A stretch of DNA of 64,000 nt, taken from Cellvibrio sp. PSBB023 (GTDB lineage: Bacteria > Pseudomonadota > Gammaproteobacteria > Pseudomonadales > Cellvibrionaceae). Under the pieces are notes generated by a model that was not told where the DNA came from, ran no database searches, and was given only the letters and a program-made list of their open reading frames with translations. Made by a program: the position numbers and the translations under genes. Each line of letters begins with the position of its first letter. Positions within the stretch are counted from its first letter, which is position 1. This document shows positions 26,640 to 34,547 of this stretch, piece after piece. Where the stretch lies: positions 3,698,001 to 3,762,000 of the forward strand of contig NZ_CP019799.1 of NCBI RefSeq assembly GCF_002007605.1, given 5' to 3'.

Positions 26640-27428
26640 TTATTTTACGGGTTTGGGTTGTGGATAAGTTGTCGTCTTTTTCTCCCTTTTCGGTGGGTTT
26701 GAACTCTCTTTGAATCGATAGCTGTCATTGCCGGTTTCAACAATATGGCAGTGATGGGTGACGCGATCCAATAACGCTGTAGTCATCTTTGCATCACCAA
26801 ATACATTCGACCATTCCGCAAAGCTGAGGTTGGTGGTGATGATCATGCTGGTGCGTTCATACAACTTGCTCATCAAGTGAAACAACAAGGCACCACCGGT
26901 TTGACTGAAGGGTAAATAGCCCATCTCATCCAGAATCACTAAATCGGTATGCATTAGACGTGATGCAATTTGTCCGGCTTTGCCCTGCTGCTTTTCCTTC
27001 TCCAGTGCATTTACCAATTCAATCGTTGAGAAGAAGCGAACGCGACGATGCAAGTGTTCAATCGCTTGAATGCCGATGGCACTGGCAAGGTGGGTTTTGC
27101 CTGTACCGGGGCCACCGACAAACACGACATTCTGTGCGCTATCCATAAAGTCACCGGCACACAATTGCCGGATCAGCACTTCATTGGCCATGCTACTCAT
27201 AAAATCAAAGCCACTCAGATCACGATACGCAGGGAATTTGGCGGTCTTCAGTTGGTAGGCTACCGAGCGCACTTCGCGCTCGGCCAGTTCGGCTTTGAGT
27301 AAATGATCAAGGATGCCGGTGCTCGCCTGGAATGCCGGTGAATCCTGTTCGGCAAGATCGCTTAACGCATGTGCCATGCCGTAAAGCTTTAATGATTTGA
27401 GCACAGGGATCATGGGATTAGTGTGCAT
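26640..27428 (-). CDS. istB: IS21-family IstB ATPase helper
   Basis: 262 residues from ATG 27428, which has a perfect AAGGAGG 7 nt upstream. The AAA+ domain has Walker [12 protein letters not shown] and Walker [13 protein letters not shown]. IstB loads with IstA and selects target DNA during transposition. It overlaps istA by 11 bp, so the two are translationally coupled. The frame extends upstream to 27500 inside istA, but that extension lacks a ribosome site. Confidence 0.92.
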   Translation of the reverse strand: MHTNPMIPVLKSLKLYGMAHALSDLAEQDSPAFQASTGILDHLLKAELAEREVRSVAYQLKTAKFPAYRDLSGFDFMSSMANEVLIRQLCAGDFMDSAQNVVFVGGPGTGKTHLASAIGIQAIEHLHRRVRFFSTIELVNALEKEKQQGKAGQIASRLMHTDLVILDEMGYLPFSQTGGALLFHLMSKLYERTSMIITTNLSFAEWSNVFGDAKMTTALLDRVTHHCHIVETGNDSYRFKESSNPPKREKKTTTYPQPKPVK

Positions 27429-28944
27429 GCTGGCCTCCTTGTGTGCCGATGGTTTGTGCACGCAGTTTGTCGTAACGATTGACGTTGGCGAGCGGTTCAA
27501 TGCGCAGTGTTAATGCGGGTGGGACTTCAATCGGTGCGATAGGCGATCCTTCCAGTAATCGACTCAGAATGTTGATGACGATTTGCTTGGAGGGTGAGCC
27601 GGTTTCCAAGGCAAGCTCAACGGCAGTGAGAACATCCTGCTCATCGTGTAGTAAAACCAGCGCAAGAATATCCACCATCTCCCGATCACCGCCAACGCGC
27701 TTTAACAAAATGGTTTGCAGCGATTGAAAGGCTTGAGGTAATTCGGCAAAGGGCGCGCCGTTGCGAATTGCACCAGGCTTGCGTTGCAACACCGAGAGGT
27801 AATGCCGCCAGTCATACACGGTCATTACCTGCTCATGCTTACGGTTAAACACGCGGGTATGCACGGCAATGATATTGCCTTCAGCAATCACCTCCAGGTG
27901 ATCGTGGTAGATATGCAAACTCACCGGTCGATTAGCAAACGAAGATGGCACACTGTAGCGAGTACGCTCGAAGGTGATTAAACAGGTGGGCGATACGCGC
28001 TTGGGCTGCTCGACAAAACCATCGAAGGGTTGCCCCACAGACATCAGGAAAGAACGCTCATGCTCCAATGCCGCTTGAATGGTTAATGCTTCAGTGGGAT
28101 GGGTGGATTCACTCCAGAGTTGAACGCAGCGCTCGTGCAACCAGTCATTCAGCGCAATCAATGAGGGTTGTGCTGGCACCTGTTGCCAGAGCCTTCTTCG
28201 TGCATCCTGCACGTTCTTCTCGACCTGTCCTTTCTCCCAACCCGCAGCGGGATTGCAGAACTCTGCATCAAATAAGTAATGGCTGACCATTGCGGCAAAA
28301 CGCGCATTCACATCGCGCTGCTTGCCGCGTTTCACTTTATCGACAGCGGTCTTCATGTTGTCGTAGATCCCGCGTTGCGGAATGCCGCCCCACGCCATAA
28401 AGGCATGATGGTGCGCATCGAACAACATCTCATGGGTTTGCAGCAAATAAGCGCGGACAAAGAAGGCGCGGCTGTAACTCAATTTGAAATGGGCAACTTG
28501 CAGCTTGACGCGCTCACCGGCAATCACGGCCCAGTCTTCACTCCAATCAAACTGGAATGCTTCACCCGGTTTGAACTGCAAGGGAATGTAGGTGTGTTTG
28601 CTCGCACCCTTGTTCAATTCCAATTGCTGGCGACGCCACTCGCGCGCAAAGACAGCAACGCGATCATAGGAGCCTTCATAGCCCAGCGCACGTAAATCAG
28701 CATGCATCTGTTTGAGCGAGCGGCGTTGTTTACGGGAGGTACGCGCCGCATCGGCTAACCACTGCCGTAACTTATCGGCAAAAGCATCGAGCTTACTGGG
28801 TGTTTGTCGTTTGGGATAAACCGGTTCGCTGATCTCATTGCGCAGGTAGCGGCGAACGGTGTTGCGGGAAAATCCGGTACGTCGGGCAATCTCCCGTAGC
28901 GAGAGTTTGTCGCGGAAATACCAACGTCTGATCTTGCTTAACAT
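27418..28944 (-). CDS. istA: IS21-family transposase IstA
   Basis: 508 residues from ATG 28944. An N-terminal helix-turn-helix ([21 protein letters not shown]) precedes a DDE integrase core with [11 protein letters not shown], a central [15 protein letters not shown] and [14 protein letters not shown]. The frame is open to 29022. A GTG at 28950 has AGGAG 8 nt upstream and may be the true start, 2 residues longer. It looks intact, so the element may still be active. Confidence 0.92.
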   Translation of the reverse strand: MLSKIRRWYFRDKLSLREIARRTGFSRNTVRRYLRNEISEPVYPKRQTPSKLDAFADKLRQWLADAARTSRKQRRSLKQMHADLRALGYEGSYDRVAVFAREWRRQQLELNKGASKHTYIPLQFKPGEAFQFDWSEDWAVIAGERVKLQVAHFKLSYSRAFFVRAYLLQTHEMLFDAHHHAFMAWGGIPQRGIYDNMKTAVDKVKRGKQRDVNARFAAMVSHYLFDAEFCNPAAGWEKGQVEKNVQDARRRLWQQVPAQPSLIALNDWLHERCVQLWSESTHPTEALTIQAALEHERSFLMSVGQPFDGFVEQPKRVSPTCLITFERTRYSVPSSFANRPVSLHIYHDHLEVIAEGNIIAVHTRVFNRKHEQVMTVYDWRHYLSVLQRKPGAIRNGAPFAELPQAFQSLQTILLKRVGGDREMVDILALVLLHDEQDVLTAVELALETGSPSKQIVINILSRLLEGSPIAPIEVPPALTLRIEPLANVNRYDKLRAQTIGTQGGQHAH

Positions 28945-29063
28945 AGCCACGTTAATCACTCCTATCTCCCGCTCAAAAAACAAGCAGGATAGTCGGTTTA
29001 CGTGGGTCAATTTTCGACGCAAATATGGGGGTTTAGTGGGTCAGTTTTGGGTGCAAAACAACA

Positions 29064-29597
29064 CCTACACAGTAAAAGTAGCCCGAATGCTTCAAGAAAA
29101 GGAAGCAACAAGAGGAATGATAAGGAAGAGTGAGAAAGGCGGCCCCTTTTTAGGGGGCCTCAGCCGCTTTCGCGGGACAGGTCGTTGTTACCCAATACTG
29201 GCTTGACCAAAATAACTTTGGCAACGGGGTGGCTTGCTACGCATCCGAGAGGAAAGCAATCCTGAAATCACCTCATTAGAAATAGTAGTCTATTAACCAA
29301 ATTTGAACAACATATTGTTACAGTGTTGATGATTAATTGCATTCGGAGCTTGAGCACACCATTGCAACTCACTGTAAAGTTCAAAACGCTACACAATCCG
29401 GTGTTCACGGTTTCTGCCTGTTCATGCTCGTATTTGATCTTGGCATGGAGCCAGCTGTGCCACCGAAGAGCAATCGACTTCCACCATGGGAATACGATCA
29501 AGGGCTTTATAGTGAGAGTACGCCATTGCAGCGCACTGTAAAGTCCAAAAAGCTACGCAATCCGGGTACAAAAAATAGGTTTTTACCAAAAGGCCAT
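29064..29597. other. Non-coding stretch with a duplicated 50-bp sequence
   Basis: Between the IS21 end and the HAD gene no supported gene is present. GC-rich pairing stretches (GGCCCC/GGGGCC region near 29130-29160) could form RNA structure. Two copies of a 50-bp sequence (29352-29401 and 29514-29565) share CATTGCA, CACTGTAAAGT, CAAAA and CAATCCGG and lie 162 bp apart in direct orientation. Their frames encode similar peptides (STPLQLTVK and STPLQRTVK), which may reflect a broken repetitive gene. Confidence 0.45.
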
Positions 29598-30218
29598 TTA
29601 ATGAAAATCAGAGAGAATATCGGCTAGATCGCCGATGACCTCGTTTTTCAACTGCGGCCCCTCTCGAACCAAATGCCTAGCCCTAAATCCAAACTCCTTA
29701 GGCCCCTCGTAGTCGGCATGTACTGTATCGCCCACAAACATAGATTGGGACGGTGCTACACCACTGTGACGCGCAATCCACTCATACATTTCCCTTTCCG
29801 GCTTAACATATCCCACTTCATAACTCAGACATTTGATGAAATGAAAATCCGATAGCAATTTATCAACGACTATTCCGTATGGTTGAGCCAAATTAGAGCA
29901 AATAGCCATACTGATTCCATAAGAATCTAATCGCCTTAGCACAGGAATAACGTCATCGAACAAAGTGAGGCTTTCAATTTCTTGCTCAATCTCGCTAATT
30001 AACTGCCGTAGCATGTGGTCGGGAATATCGATTCCCATCCGTGAAAAGACATCTGCGGCCTCTCCAGGTAACGTCATAATCGTCCTAGCGTCCTCGGGGT
30101 GTGGAGGGCGGCCTTGCTGCCTAGCCCATTGCATTACTTTTCGATAAGGATGATTCTGTACTCCGAATCGGATCAGCGTACCGTAGAGATCAAATATTAC
30201 CAATTCGGGCGCGGACAT
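29598..30218 (-). CDS. HAD-superfamily hydrolase (HAD-IA type)
   Basis: 206 residues with all four HAD motifs: motif I VIFDLYGTL (nucleophile Asp and acid/base position Tyr instead of the common Asp), motif II ICSN, motif III Lys in VKPEREMY, and motif IV VGDTVHADYEG. The helical cap lies between motifs I and II. It is likely a phosphatase or dehalogenase-like hydrolase. The DxY form of motif I occurs in dehalogenase-like and some phosphatase members. It is a single gene in accessory DNA, with no neighbour giving a substrate. Confidence 0.82.
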   Translation of the reverse strand: MSAPELVIFDLYGTLIRFGVQNHPYRKVMQWARQQGRPPHPEDARTIMTLPGEAADVFSRMGIDIPDHMLRQLISEIEQEIESLTLFDDVIPVLRRLDSYGISMAICSNLAQPYGIVVDKLLSDFHFIKCLSYEVGYVKPEREMYEWIARHSGVAPSQSMFVGDTVHADYEGPKEFGFRARHLVREGPQLKNEVIGDLADILSDFH

Positions 30219-30337
30219 AACTCACCATGAAATTTACCTAATTGAGATTGGGCAATATAAGGTAGTGATCGGTATCCCTTGAGGTATTAGACTCAAGCAG
30301 CAAGGATATCCCACTCTCCCCATCAAGAGAAATCATT

Positions 30338-30724
30338 ATGTCATCAGATATAAGTCGTGAAGTGGAAACCCTTATAAGGAACGGTATAGAAACGGAAAGC
30401 GACTATCAGAAAGCCTTGGCAATCATTGATGAATTAATTGAACATTATGATGCCAACCTTACTTTGATTGAAGCACTCAGCAGCAGAATTGAAGCCTATG
30501 AAAATAAGGACAATTACTTTCAATTTCGACAACCCCAAATATATCCTGCAACAGCAACGCTAACCGTATTGATGGATCAGCATCGTTTAACGACGCAAGA
30601 TTTTGAATTGGAAATTGGCAGCGAACAAACAGTTATGGAAGTGTTGAAAGGAGACCGTAAATTAACTAGTGAAAACATTTTCAAGTTAGCCAAGCGATTC
30701 CGGATTAACCTCTCCTTATTTTGA
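30338..30724 (+). CDS. HigA-like antitoxin/XRE regulator, apparently orphan
   Basis: 128 residues. The N-terminus ESDYQKALAIIDELIEHYDA and central SSRIEAYENK match the COG5499 HigA type, in which YE..K precedes a PIxPP-like segment (here FRQPQIYPATA). The C-terminus is a helix-turn-helix: LTTQDFELEIGSEQTVMEVL then RKLTSENIFKLAKRFRI. Such proteins neutralise HigB mRNA interferases and repress their own promoter. No HigB-like gene lies within 120 bp on either side, so it is an orphan or its toxin was lost. Confidence 0.75.
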   Translation: MSSDISREVETLIRNGIETESDYQKALAIIDELIEHYDANLTLIEALSSRIEAYENKDNYFQFRQPQIYPATATLTVLMDQHRLTTQDFELEIGSEQTVMEVLKGDRKLTSENIFKLAKRFRINLSLF

Positions 30725-30968
30725 GGGTAATATATTTTTTAAGCTAAATAGAAATTATCCATTATGGAGCAAAGTTGTCATTTGATCGATCAACGCCTCC
30801 CTCCGATTTGAAATAATTCGAGAACTATCAATAAGGTAATCGCTGTGAGAATGCATATGCCATAAAACCAATAGCCGGATTCGTACAGTTCACTATTCGT
30901 CGTAAGGGGCCACCCAATTTGAGTTTCTGACCTGGTCCGAACTAGTATGTTTTAGAGAAGATCAGCAG
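30725..30968. other. Intergenic, nothing recognised
   Basis: AT-rich sequence between the HigA-like gene and the convergent HD-domain gene. I see no gene, hairpin terminator or repeat that I can support. Confidence 0.4.
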
Positions 30969-31508
30969 CTAGGACTTATGCACTGCTATTGACTTGGCAA
31001 TTTTAATAATATTTAGTGAGCCATAATTATTTTCAACATCAACTATTAGCGATTGTGTGAATTCAACATAATTATTCCACTTCTCTATAGAGTAATGAGA
31101 GGCATCTAGTAGGTTGGACGTCTTATCGTACAACTTCAATAGTCTTATTTCCTTTGAGCGCTCCCAGATCAAATTTCTTTCATCAGCGAAATTTGCAAAT
31201 GACATATCTTGAATAAGTTGCCGCACTTCGCAGACCGTGTCTATTGGCAGTTCAGCATGAGTATCTTCCAGTACATCGTGCCACATTAAGGCCAGGCAGC
31301 CATTTAGTCGTAATGATTCAGGCAACCTAGTTTCTGCCATAATCGTCATGGCACACCATATAGGATGCACTATATAGGGTGTGGTGCGATCATGAAAACG
31401 AATGGCGTCATTTGGAGTAATAGGTAAATCAATATGAGCATGCTTTGCAAAGCTCACACCGTCAACAATCATTTGAGCTACAAGATTTGTATCCATAACA
31501 TTTACCAC
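30969..31508 (-). CDS. Single-domain HD hydrolase, MESH1/SpoT-hydrolase-like
   Basis: 179 residues. Metal-ligand motifs fit the RelA/SpoT HD hydrolase order: His in RTTPYIVHPIWCA, the HD pair in ALMWHDVLEDTH, and the late Asp in RLLKLYDKTSNLLDA, comparable to KLADKLYN of small ppGpp hydrolases. A role in (p)ppGpp or other nucleotide hydrolysis is possible but not proved, since the family also has other substrates. No synthetase domain is fused and no small alarmone synthetase is adjacent. The start ATG 31506-31508 has an AAGGTGG-like site upstream. Confidence 0.65.
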   Translation of the reverse strand: MVNVMDTNLVAQMIVDGVSFAKHAHIDLPITPNDAIRFHDRTTPYIVHPIWCAMTIMAETRLPESLRLNGCLALMWHDVLEDTHAELPIDTVCEVRQLIQDMSFANFADERNLIWERSKEIRLLKLYDKTSNLLDASHYSIEKWNNYVEFTQSLIVDVENNYGSLNIIKIAKSIAVHKS

Positions 31509-31664
31509 CTTAAATAAGGAGTACAGAAAAATATTTTTTCACCGTTGAAGCTTTCGAAATGCAGTTAACAGCTGAAGCTTAATTAGGCAGCAAGCGCTTT
31601 ATCATTCTGTTGTGCAATTAAAGGATTATTGCCAAGTGATATAGACATCGAACCTACCGAGTTT

Positions 31665-31745
31665 CTGTAGCTTGGGATAAACCTGTTCGCTGATCTCATC
31701 GTGCAATCCCCCGAAACGAGAGTTTGTCTCGGAAATACCAGCTCC
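31665..31745 (-). mobile_element. Decayed IS21 remnant (istA start)
   Basis: GGGATAAACC-GTTCGCTGATCTCAT and GCGAGAGTTTGTC-CGGAAATACCA-type sequences match 28803-28930 inside the intact istA, with the middle (about 45 bp) deleted. It ends just before the truncated gene at 31753-32319. Confidence 0.65.
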
Positions 31746-31752
31746 TGAGCAA

Positions 31753-32319
31753 TTAATGAGAATTAAATATCTCCCAAAAAACTTGCTTTATCATCGCCAC
31801 CTTTCTGATCTTATATATAAGATCAGCGCCTACCATTATTTCTTGCCCACGTAAGTACTTGGCGGAAGGAGATGATGACATCGCACCATATTTTGACCAA
31901 GGCATCCAAAAGGCCAAAAAAACAACCAGGCCTGATTGAGGGTTGGCCGTCCTTCGTGAAATTTGGGCCAAATCACTCATATCTGCATGATTATAAAAAA
32001 GAATTTCGATATTAGGATCACAGACAGCAGGTTGTTTAGGTCGATCATAAAAAGCAATGTGTTTTGAACCATTTGGCCAAAATTTCACATACTTCAACCA
32101 GAGATATTCGCGATTGGTACTTATCGCATAAAAAATACCTATCGAAACAATAAAGGGAATAAAGATTTTTTGTAGACCCCCTCGCATCTTTTGATATATG
32201 TTTAATATAAGTAAATCAACCTCAGCGGAGGTATTCTGCACTTCATCCACCCCCTTCCAAGCCCTGCCTTGCGACTCAATAGAAGAGTTATCAGATAGTC
32301 GGTCTTTATAGATTGACAA
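31753..32319 (-). CDS. Membrane protein, possibly truncated coupling-protein N-terminus
   Basis: 188 residues. A hydrophilic start, one membrane segment (about 52-70, IFIPFIVSIGIFYAI), a periplasm-like stretch, a second hydrophobic segment (about 128-140, LVVFLAFWMPW), then SAKYLRGQEIMVGADLIYKIRK. The RG-containing segment after the second membrane helix recalls the region before the ATPase domain of type IV coupling proteins (TraD/TraG). No ATPase domain follows; the frame stops next to an IS21 remnant, so it may be a truncated conjugation gene. The family call is weak. Confidence 0.4.
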   Translation of the reverse strand: MSIYKDRLSDNSSIESQGRAWKGVDEVQNTSAEVDLLILNIYQKMRGGLQKIFIPFIVSIGIFYAISTNREYLWLKYVKFWPNGSKHIAFYDRPKQPAVCDPNIEILFYNHADMSDLAQISRRTANPQSGLVVFLAFWMPWSKYGAMSSSPSAKYLRGQEIMVGADLIYKIRKVAMIKQVFWEIFNSH

Positions 32320-32479
32320 CTATTAAATAATAGGGATTGTTAGTTTTCTCAAAGGGAAATTCGAGCATGTTCTTGCAGCTTTCTACCTTATTTTATAAAT
32401 CACTTCCTGGTGATTTGGTTGACCTTAAACAAAACTCGAATGGTGGCTACAAACTTTGCTGGAAGTATCGAAGTATCAA

Positions 32480-32627
32480 TAGGTTGCATGTCATGCCAAT
32501 TTCCAAAATAGACCACGGAAACCGGCATTATTTTGGAAAGAGAAAATTGCACTATCCCACTGAGTTAATTGTTTATTTTTGCTTTTCAATGGAGAAAAGT
32601 GGGGAGGGGTTTAAAGTTAACCATATT
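32480..32627. repeat. Decayed MITE copy
   Basis: TTTCCAAAATAGA and ATTATTTTGGAAA match the inner hairpin of the 205-bp element, and the right end GGTTTAAAGTTAACC (to about 32627) is its terminal repeat. The left end is missing. The 97-codon frame across 32337-32630 is explained by this and is not called as a gene. Nothing else is supported in 32320-32701. Confidence 0.6.
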
Positions 32628-32701
32628 TAGAGGTTGGCCCTTTTGTACATTTTTCATAACTTTTATTATTGCGCCACATTGAATTAAGGAGGTAAATATC
32701 T

Positions 32702-32773
32702 ATGGCGGCCACAACCATTGGCCGTGTTTTCTTGTCGATCGCTTCAGCACTTATCTTTTTGGAGTTTTTATGA
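32702..32773 (+). CDS. 23-residue leader peptide containing a hairpin
   Basis: AAGGAGGT precedes ATG 32702, giving MAATTIGRVFLSIASALIFL plus three residues. Its TGA overlaps the ATG of the next gene (ATGA at 32770), so it can couple translation. The first codons contain CGGCCA-N7-TGGCCG followed by GTTTTCTT, a terminator-like hairpin. A related 11-codon frame with the same start and hairpin is at 33044. This layout resembles an attenuator, but regulation is inferred. Confidence 0.5.
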   Translation: MAATTIGRVFLSIASALIFLEFL

Positions 32774-32985
32774 AAAGCAATAAGGTTGTTCCTTTTAAAA
32801 AACCAAAATCACGTACTGATGAAACATACAAGGACCCGTGGTATTCAGCCTATGTGATGCCAAATGGGAATATCGTATATGGCGCTGCAGCAATGAATGC
32901 ACGCGTTGCAGAGGCCGGGGGATTGCAAAATCTTTTGAATACTTACGCAGAAGGATTCTTCAATCAATTCAGCAGGAGGGCATAA
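32770..32985 (+). CDS. Small basic protein of unknown function
   Basis: 71 residues, starting MKSNKVVPFKKPKSRTDETY with a Lys-rich N-terminus, then WYSAYVMPNGNIVYGAAAMNAR. No known motif. It is translationally coupled to the preceding leader frame by an ATGA overlap. Small proteins of this kind are common in integrative elements. Confidence 0.55.
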   Translation: MKSNKVVPFKKPKSRTDETYKDPWYSAYVMPNGNIVYGAAAMNARVAEAGGLQNLLNTYAEGFFNQFSRRA

Positions 32986-33043
32986 AGGAAACACATTAAA
33001 TATCAGTTAACAATTTATCACAAACAAAGAAGGAGAATTATCT

Positions 33044-33079
33044 ATGACGGCCACAACTACTGGCCGGTGTTTTTTCTAA
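33044..33079 (+). promoter_or_regulatory. Second leader-peptide/terminator module
   Basis: AAGGAG, then ATG 33044 and 11 codons (MTATTTGRCFF) ending at TAA 33077-33079. The frame contains CGGCCA/TGGCCG followed by a T6 run, so it can act as a rho-independent terminator while being translated. It repeats the module at 32702 with only a few changes and precedes the gene at 33164. Confidence 0.5.
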
Positions 33080-33163
33080 ACTACCTTGTCAGCATTTCTT
33101 CTCAAGATCTGCACTAGGGTATTTTTTAAAAGTAAAAGCTAAAAGTGATTGCATGGGGTTTAT

Positions 33164-33451
33164 ATGCCAACTTACGCCATAAAGTGTATAGGGTGCAGCA
33201 GAAAGATTAATGTATTTAGCAGTATTCGGAATCTAACTAAAAATCAGCTCGATGAGCTGGTTGAAAGTGGTTACACCGAAATTACAGAAGACCAGGCAAG
33301 GAAGAGCCGCATTGAGTTAACTGAAGAAGATGAAATGATGTTGGCGGAGGAAGGAAGCATTGGTTATACAGAGGATCTTGAAAGTATCTGCTCACCTTGT
33401 GGTTCAGACCAAGATTATGATGACGAGGGTAATAATATTACCGCTGTATAA
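33164..33451 (+). CDS. Small protein with zinc-ribbon-like Cys pairs
   Basis: 95 residues from ATG 33164. The N-terminus MPTYAIKCIGCSRKINVF resembles FmdB-type zinc ribbons (C-x2-C). A second Cys pair is in SICSPCGSDQDYDDEG. The middle is acidic and helical. The frame is open upstream to a TTG at 33149, but the ATG gives the family-like MPTY start. Function is unknown; a nucleic-acid or protein-binding role is possible. Confidence 0.55.
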   Translation: MPTYAIKCIGCSRKINVFSSIRNLTKNQLDELVESGYTEITEDQARKSRIELTEEDEMMLAEEGSIGYTEDLESICSPCGSDQDYDDEGNNITAV

Positions 33452-33630
33452 TTGAATTTTTTAATGCCTGTACGGGAACGTACTATGTGGACTGTGAGCT
33501 AAATTACGGTGAGTTTGATGCACGAGGTACATCAATAACCGAATGGCTCTAACCAAGGATGTTGTGATTTGGCTAATAATTTAACCTACCCAAATGCCGC
33601 CTGAGAGCCACTGCTGTCCCATAGTTTTAT

Positions 33631-33877
33631 TCATAAAGCGAGCCTCATTTGAGGTTCGCTTTTTTTATGGTCTGGCGGGTCAGGCATTAGTATGCTTTTT
33701 AAACTGCGACGATCAAATAAATTCAATTGAATCACTCGCATAATCCGCTGCACCGTCCAACCTGACTTCGCACTGTGACGCGCAAATGCCAGCAATAGAT
33801 ACGTAATCATGGCAATCCAAATTTGTGTTAACATCGCATTTCTTGAAGTGCCCACAAACGCTTTGATCTTCAGATTT
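33631..33877 (-). pseudogene. IS4-family transposase C-terminal remnant
   Basis: The minus frame reads LKIKAFVGTSRNAMLTQIWI then YLLLAFARHSAKSGWTVQRI and LNLFDRRSL, the C-terminus of IS4-family transposases. The catalytic core is missing. The 5' side is cut exactly at the MITE that starts at 33878. Confidence 0.82.
33635..33667 (+). terminator. Rho-independent terminator
   Basis: Stem AAAGCGAGCCTCA with TGAGGTTCGCTTT (one wobble pair, loop TT) is followed by a T run ending at 33667. It lies downstream of the small plus-strand genes and overlaps the end of the IS4 remnant. The 180 bp before it hold no supported gene. Confidence 0.75.
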
Positions 33878-34082
33878 GGTTAACTTTAAACACAACCCTA
33901 TTTTTCTCCACGAAGAATAAAAAATATCAATCAGTTCAAGGAGATAGAAGAACTTTCCTTTCCCAAAATAGAACTCGAAAGTCGGTTTTGTTTTGGGAAT
34001 TATGTCGGCACGTAACTAACTGATATTTCAATTTTTTCAGCACACTTCGTGAATGAAGACATGGTTTTGTTTAAAGTTAACC
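33878..34082. mobile_element. 205-bp MITE, copy 1
   Basis: Terminal inverted repeats GGTTAACTTTAAACA at both ends, an inner pair AATATCA-CAGTT/AACTAACTGATATT, CACGAAG/CTTCGTG, and a central TTCCCAAAA/TTTTGGGAA, so the whole element can fold into one long imperfect hairpin. No coding capacity. It differs from the copy at 39953-40157 by one base (A/G near 34060) and has the same orientation. It cuts an IS4 remnant on the left and an RMF-like frame on the right. No target duplication is seen. Confidence 0.8.
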
Positions 34083-34088
34083 GATGTT

Positions 34089-34187
34089 AATCCGCACTTA
34101 CCTGGCAGCGCCCTGCATGAATGCTGGGAGATGGGCTGGCAACAAGGTGCTGACGAAGACTATGAAGAAGATATGAATCGAGAGTGA
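34089..34187 (+). pseudogene. RMF/CrpP-like small protein, C-terminal fragment
   Basis: 33 codons read NPHLPGSALHECWEMGWQQG followed by an acidic tail and TGA. The NP..s..h..WE.GW pattern is typical of ribosome-modulation-factor-like small proteins. The start is missing because the MITE ends at 34082. Confidence 0.5.
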
Positions 34188-34334
34188 TTGGAAAATGCTA
34201 TTTTAATTGTTGGCTCTGTGCCGTTATGCGATGTAATTGAACCACTCCAAATTTTAATGTATCCAGACTGGCCCAGTTGTGCCCAAAGCGGAAGTTGGTG
34301 CAGTAATGAATGGTTAGGCGGAAATTTACCTTAA
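34188..34334 (+). CDS. Possible 48-residue protein after the RMF-like fragment
   Basis: The frame starts at TTG 34188, directly after the previous TGA, and ends in MYPDWPSCAQSGSWCSNEWL plus GGNLP. The ATG inside the same start context (34195) gives only three codons. Trp/Cys-rich with no known motif; weak support. From 34335 to 34547 I see no gene. Confidence 0.25.
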   Translation: MENAILIVGSVPLCDVIEPLQILMYPDWPSCAQSGSWCSNEWLGGNLP

Positions 34335-34547
34335 CGAAGTCAGCTAAAAGAGATAATAAGTAAGAAGTATTCCACCTTTCGATATGACCAGAGAATATGA
34401 TGACGTGGATGATTACCAGTAATAGCGAGCAATTAGAAGATATGCTATTAAGTTACTTTTAAAAGTTAGACGAAAAAAAGCCGGTTTGAAATGCGGAAAA
34501 TCTCTATCTAATTACATCATTAAGCGAATATAAGAATCGAGGATAAA

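Larger units (their letters stand above)
26578..29063 (-). mobile_element. IS21-family insertion sequence, complete
   Basis: 2486 bp with ends TGTTGATTTGCG and, on the other strand, TGTTGTTTTGCA. Inside both ends lie further repeats containing AAAACTGACCCAC and TTGACCCAC, as expected for IS21 multiple terminal repeats. It carries istA and istB on the minus strand in overlapping frames. I see no target duplication in the flanks (GGCTGCG left, CCTACAC right), so one flank may have been rearranged. Confidence 0.85.

Noticed and set aside
26578..29063. Target duplication for the IS21 element
   Set aside because: I compared 10 bp on each side and saw no match of 4 bp or more directly at the ends, so none is claimed.
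32337..32630. 97-codon plus-strand frame
   Set aside because: Most of it is a decayed MITE, including the terminal GTTTAAAGTTAACC, and there is no ribosome site or protein-like pattern.
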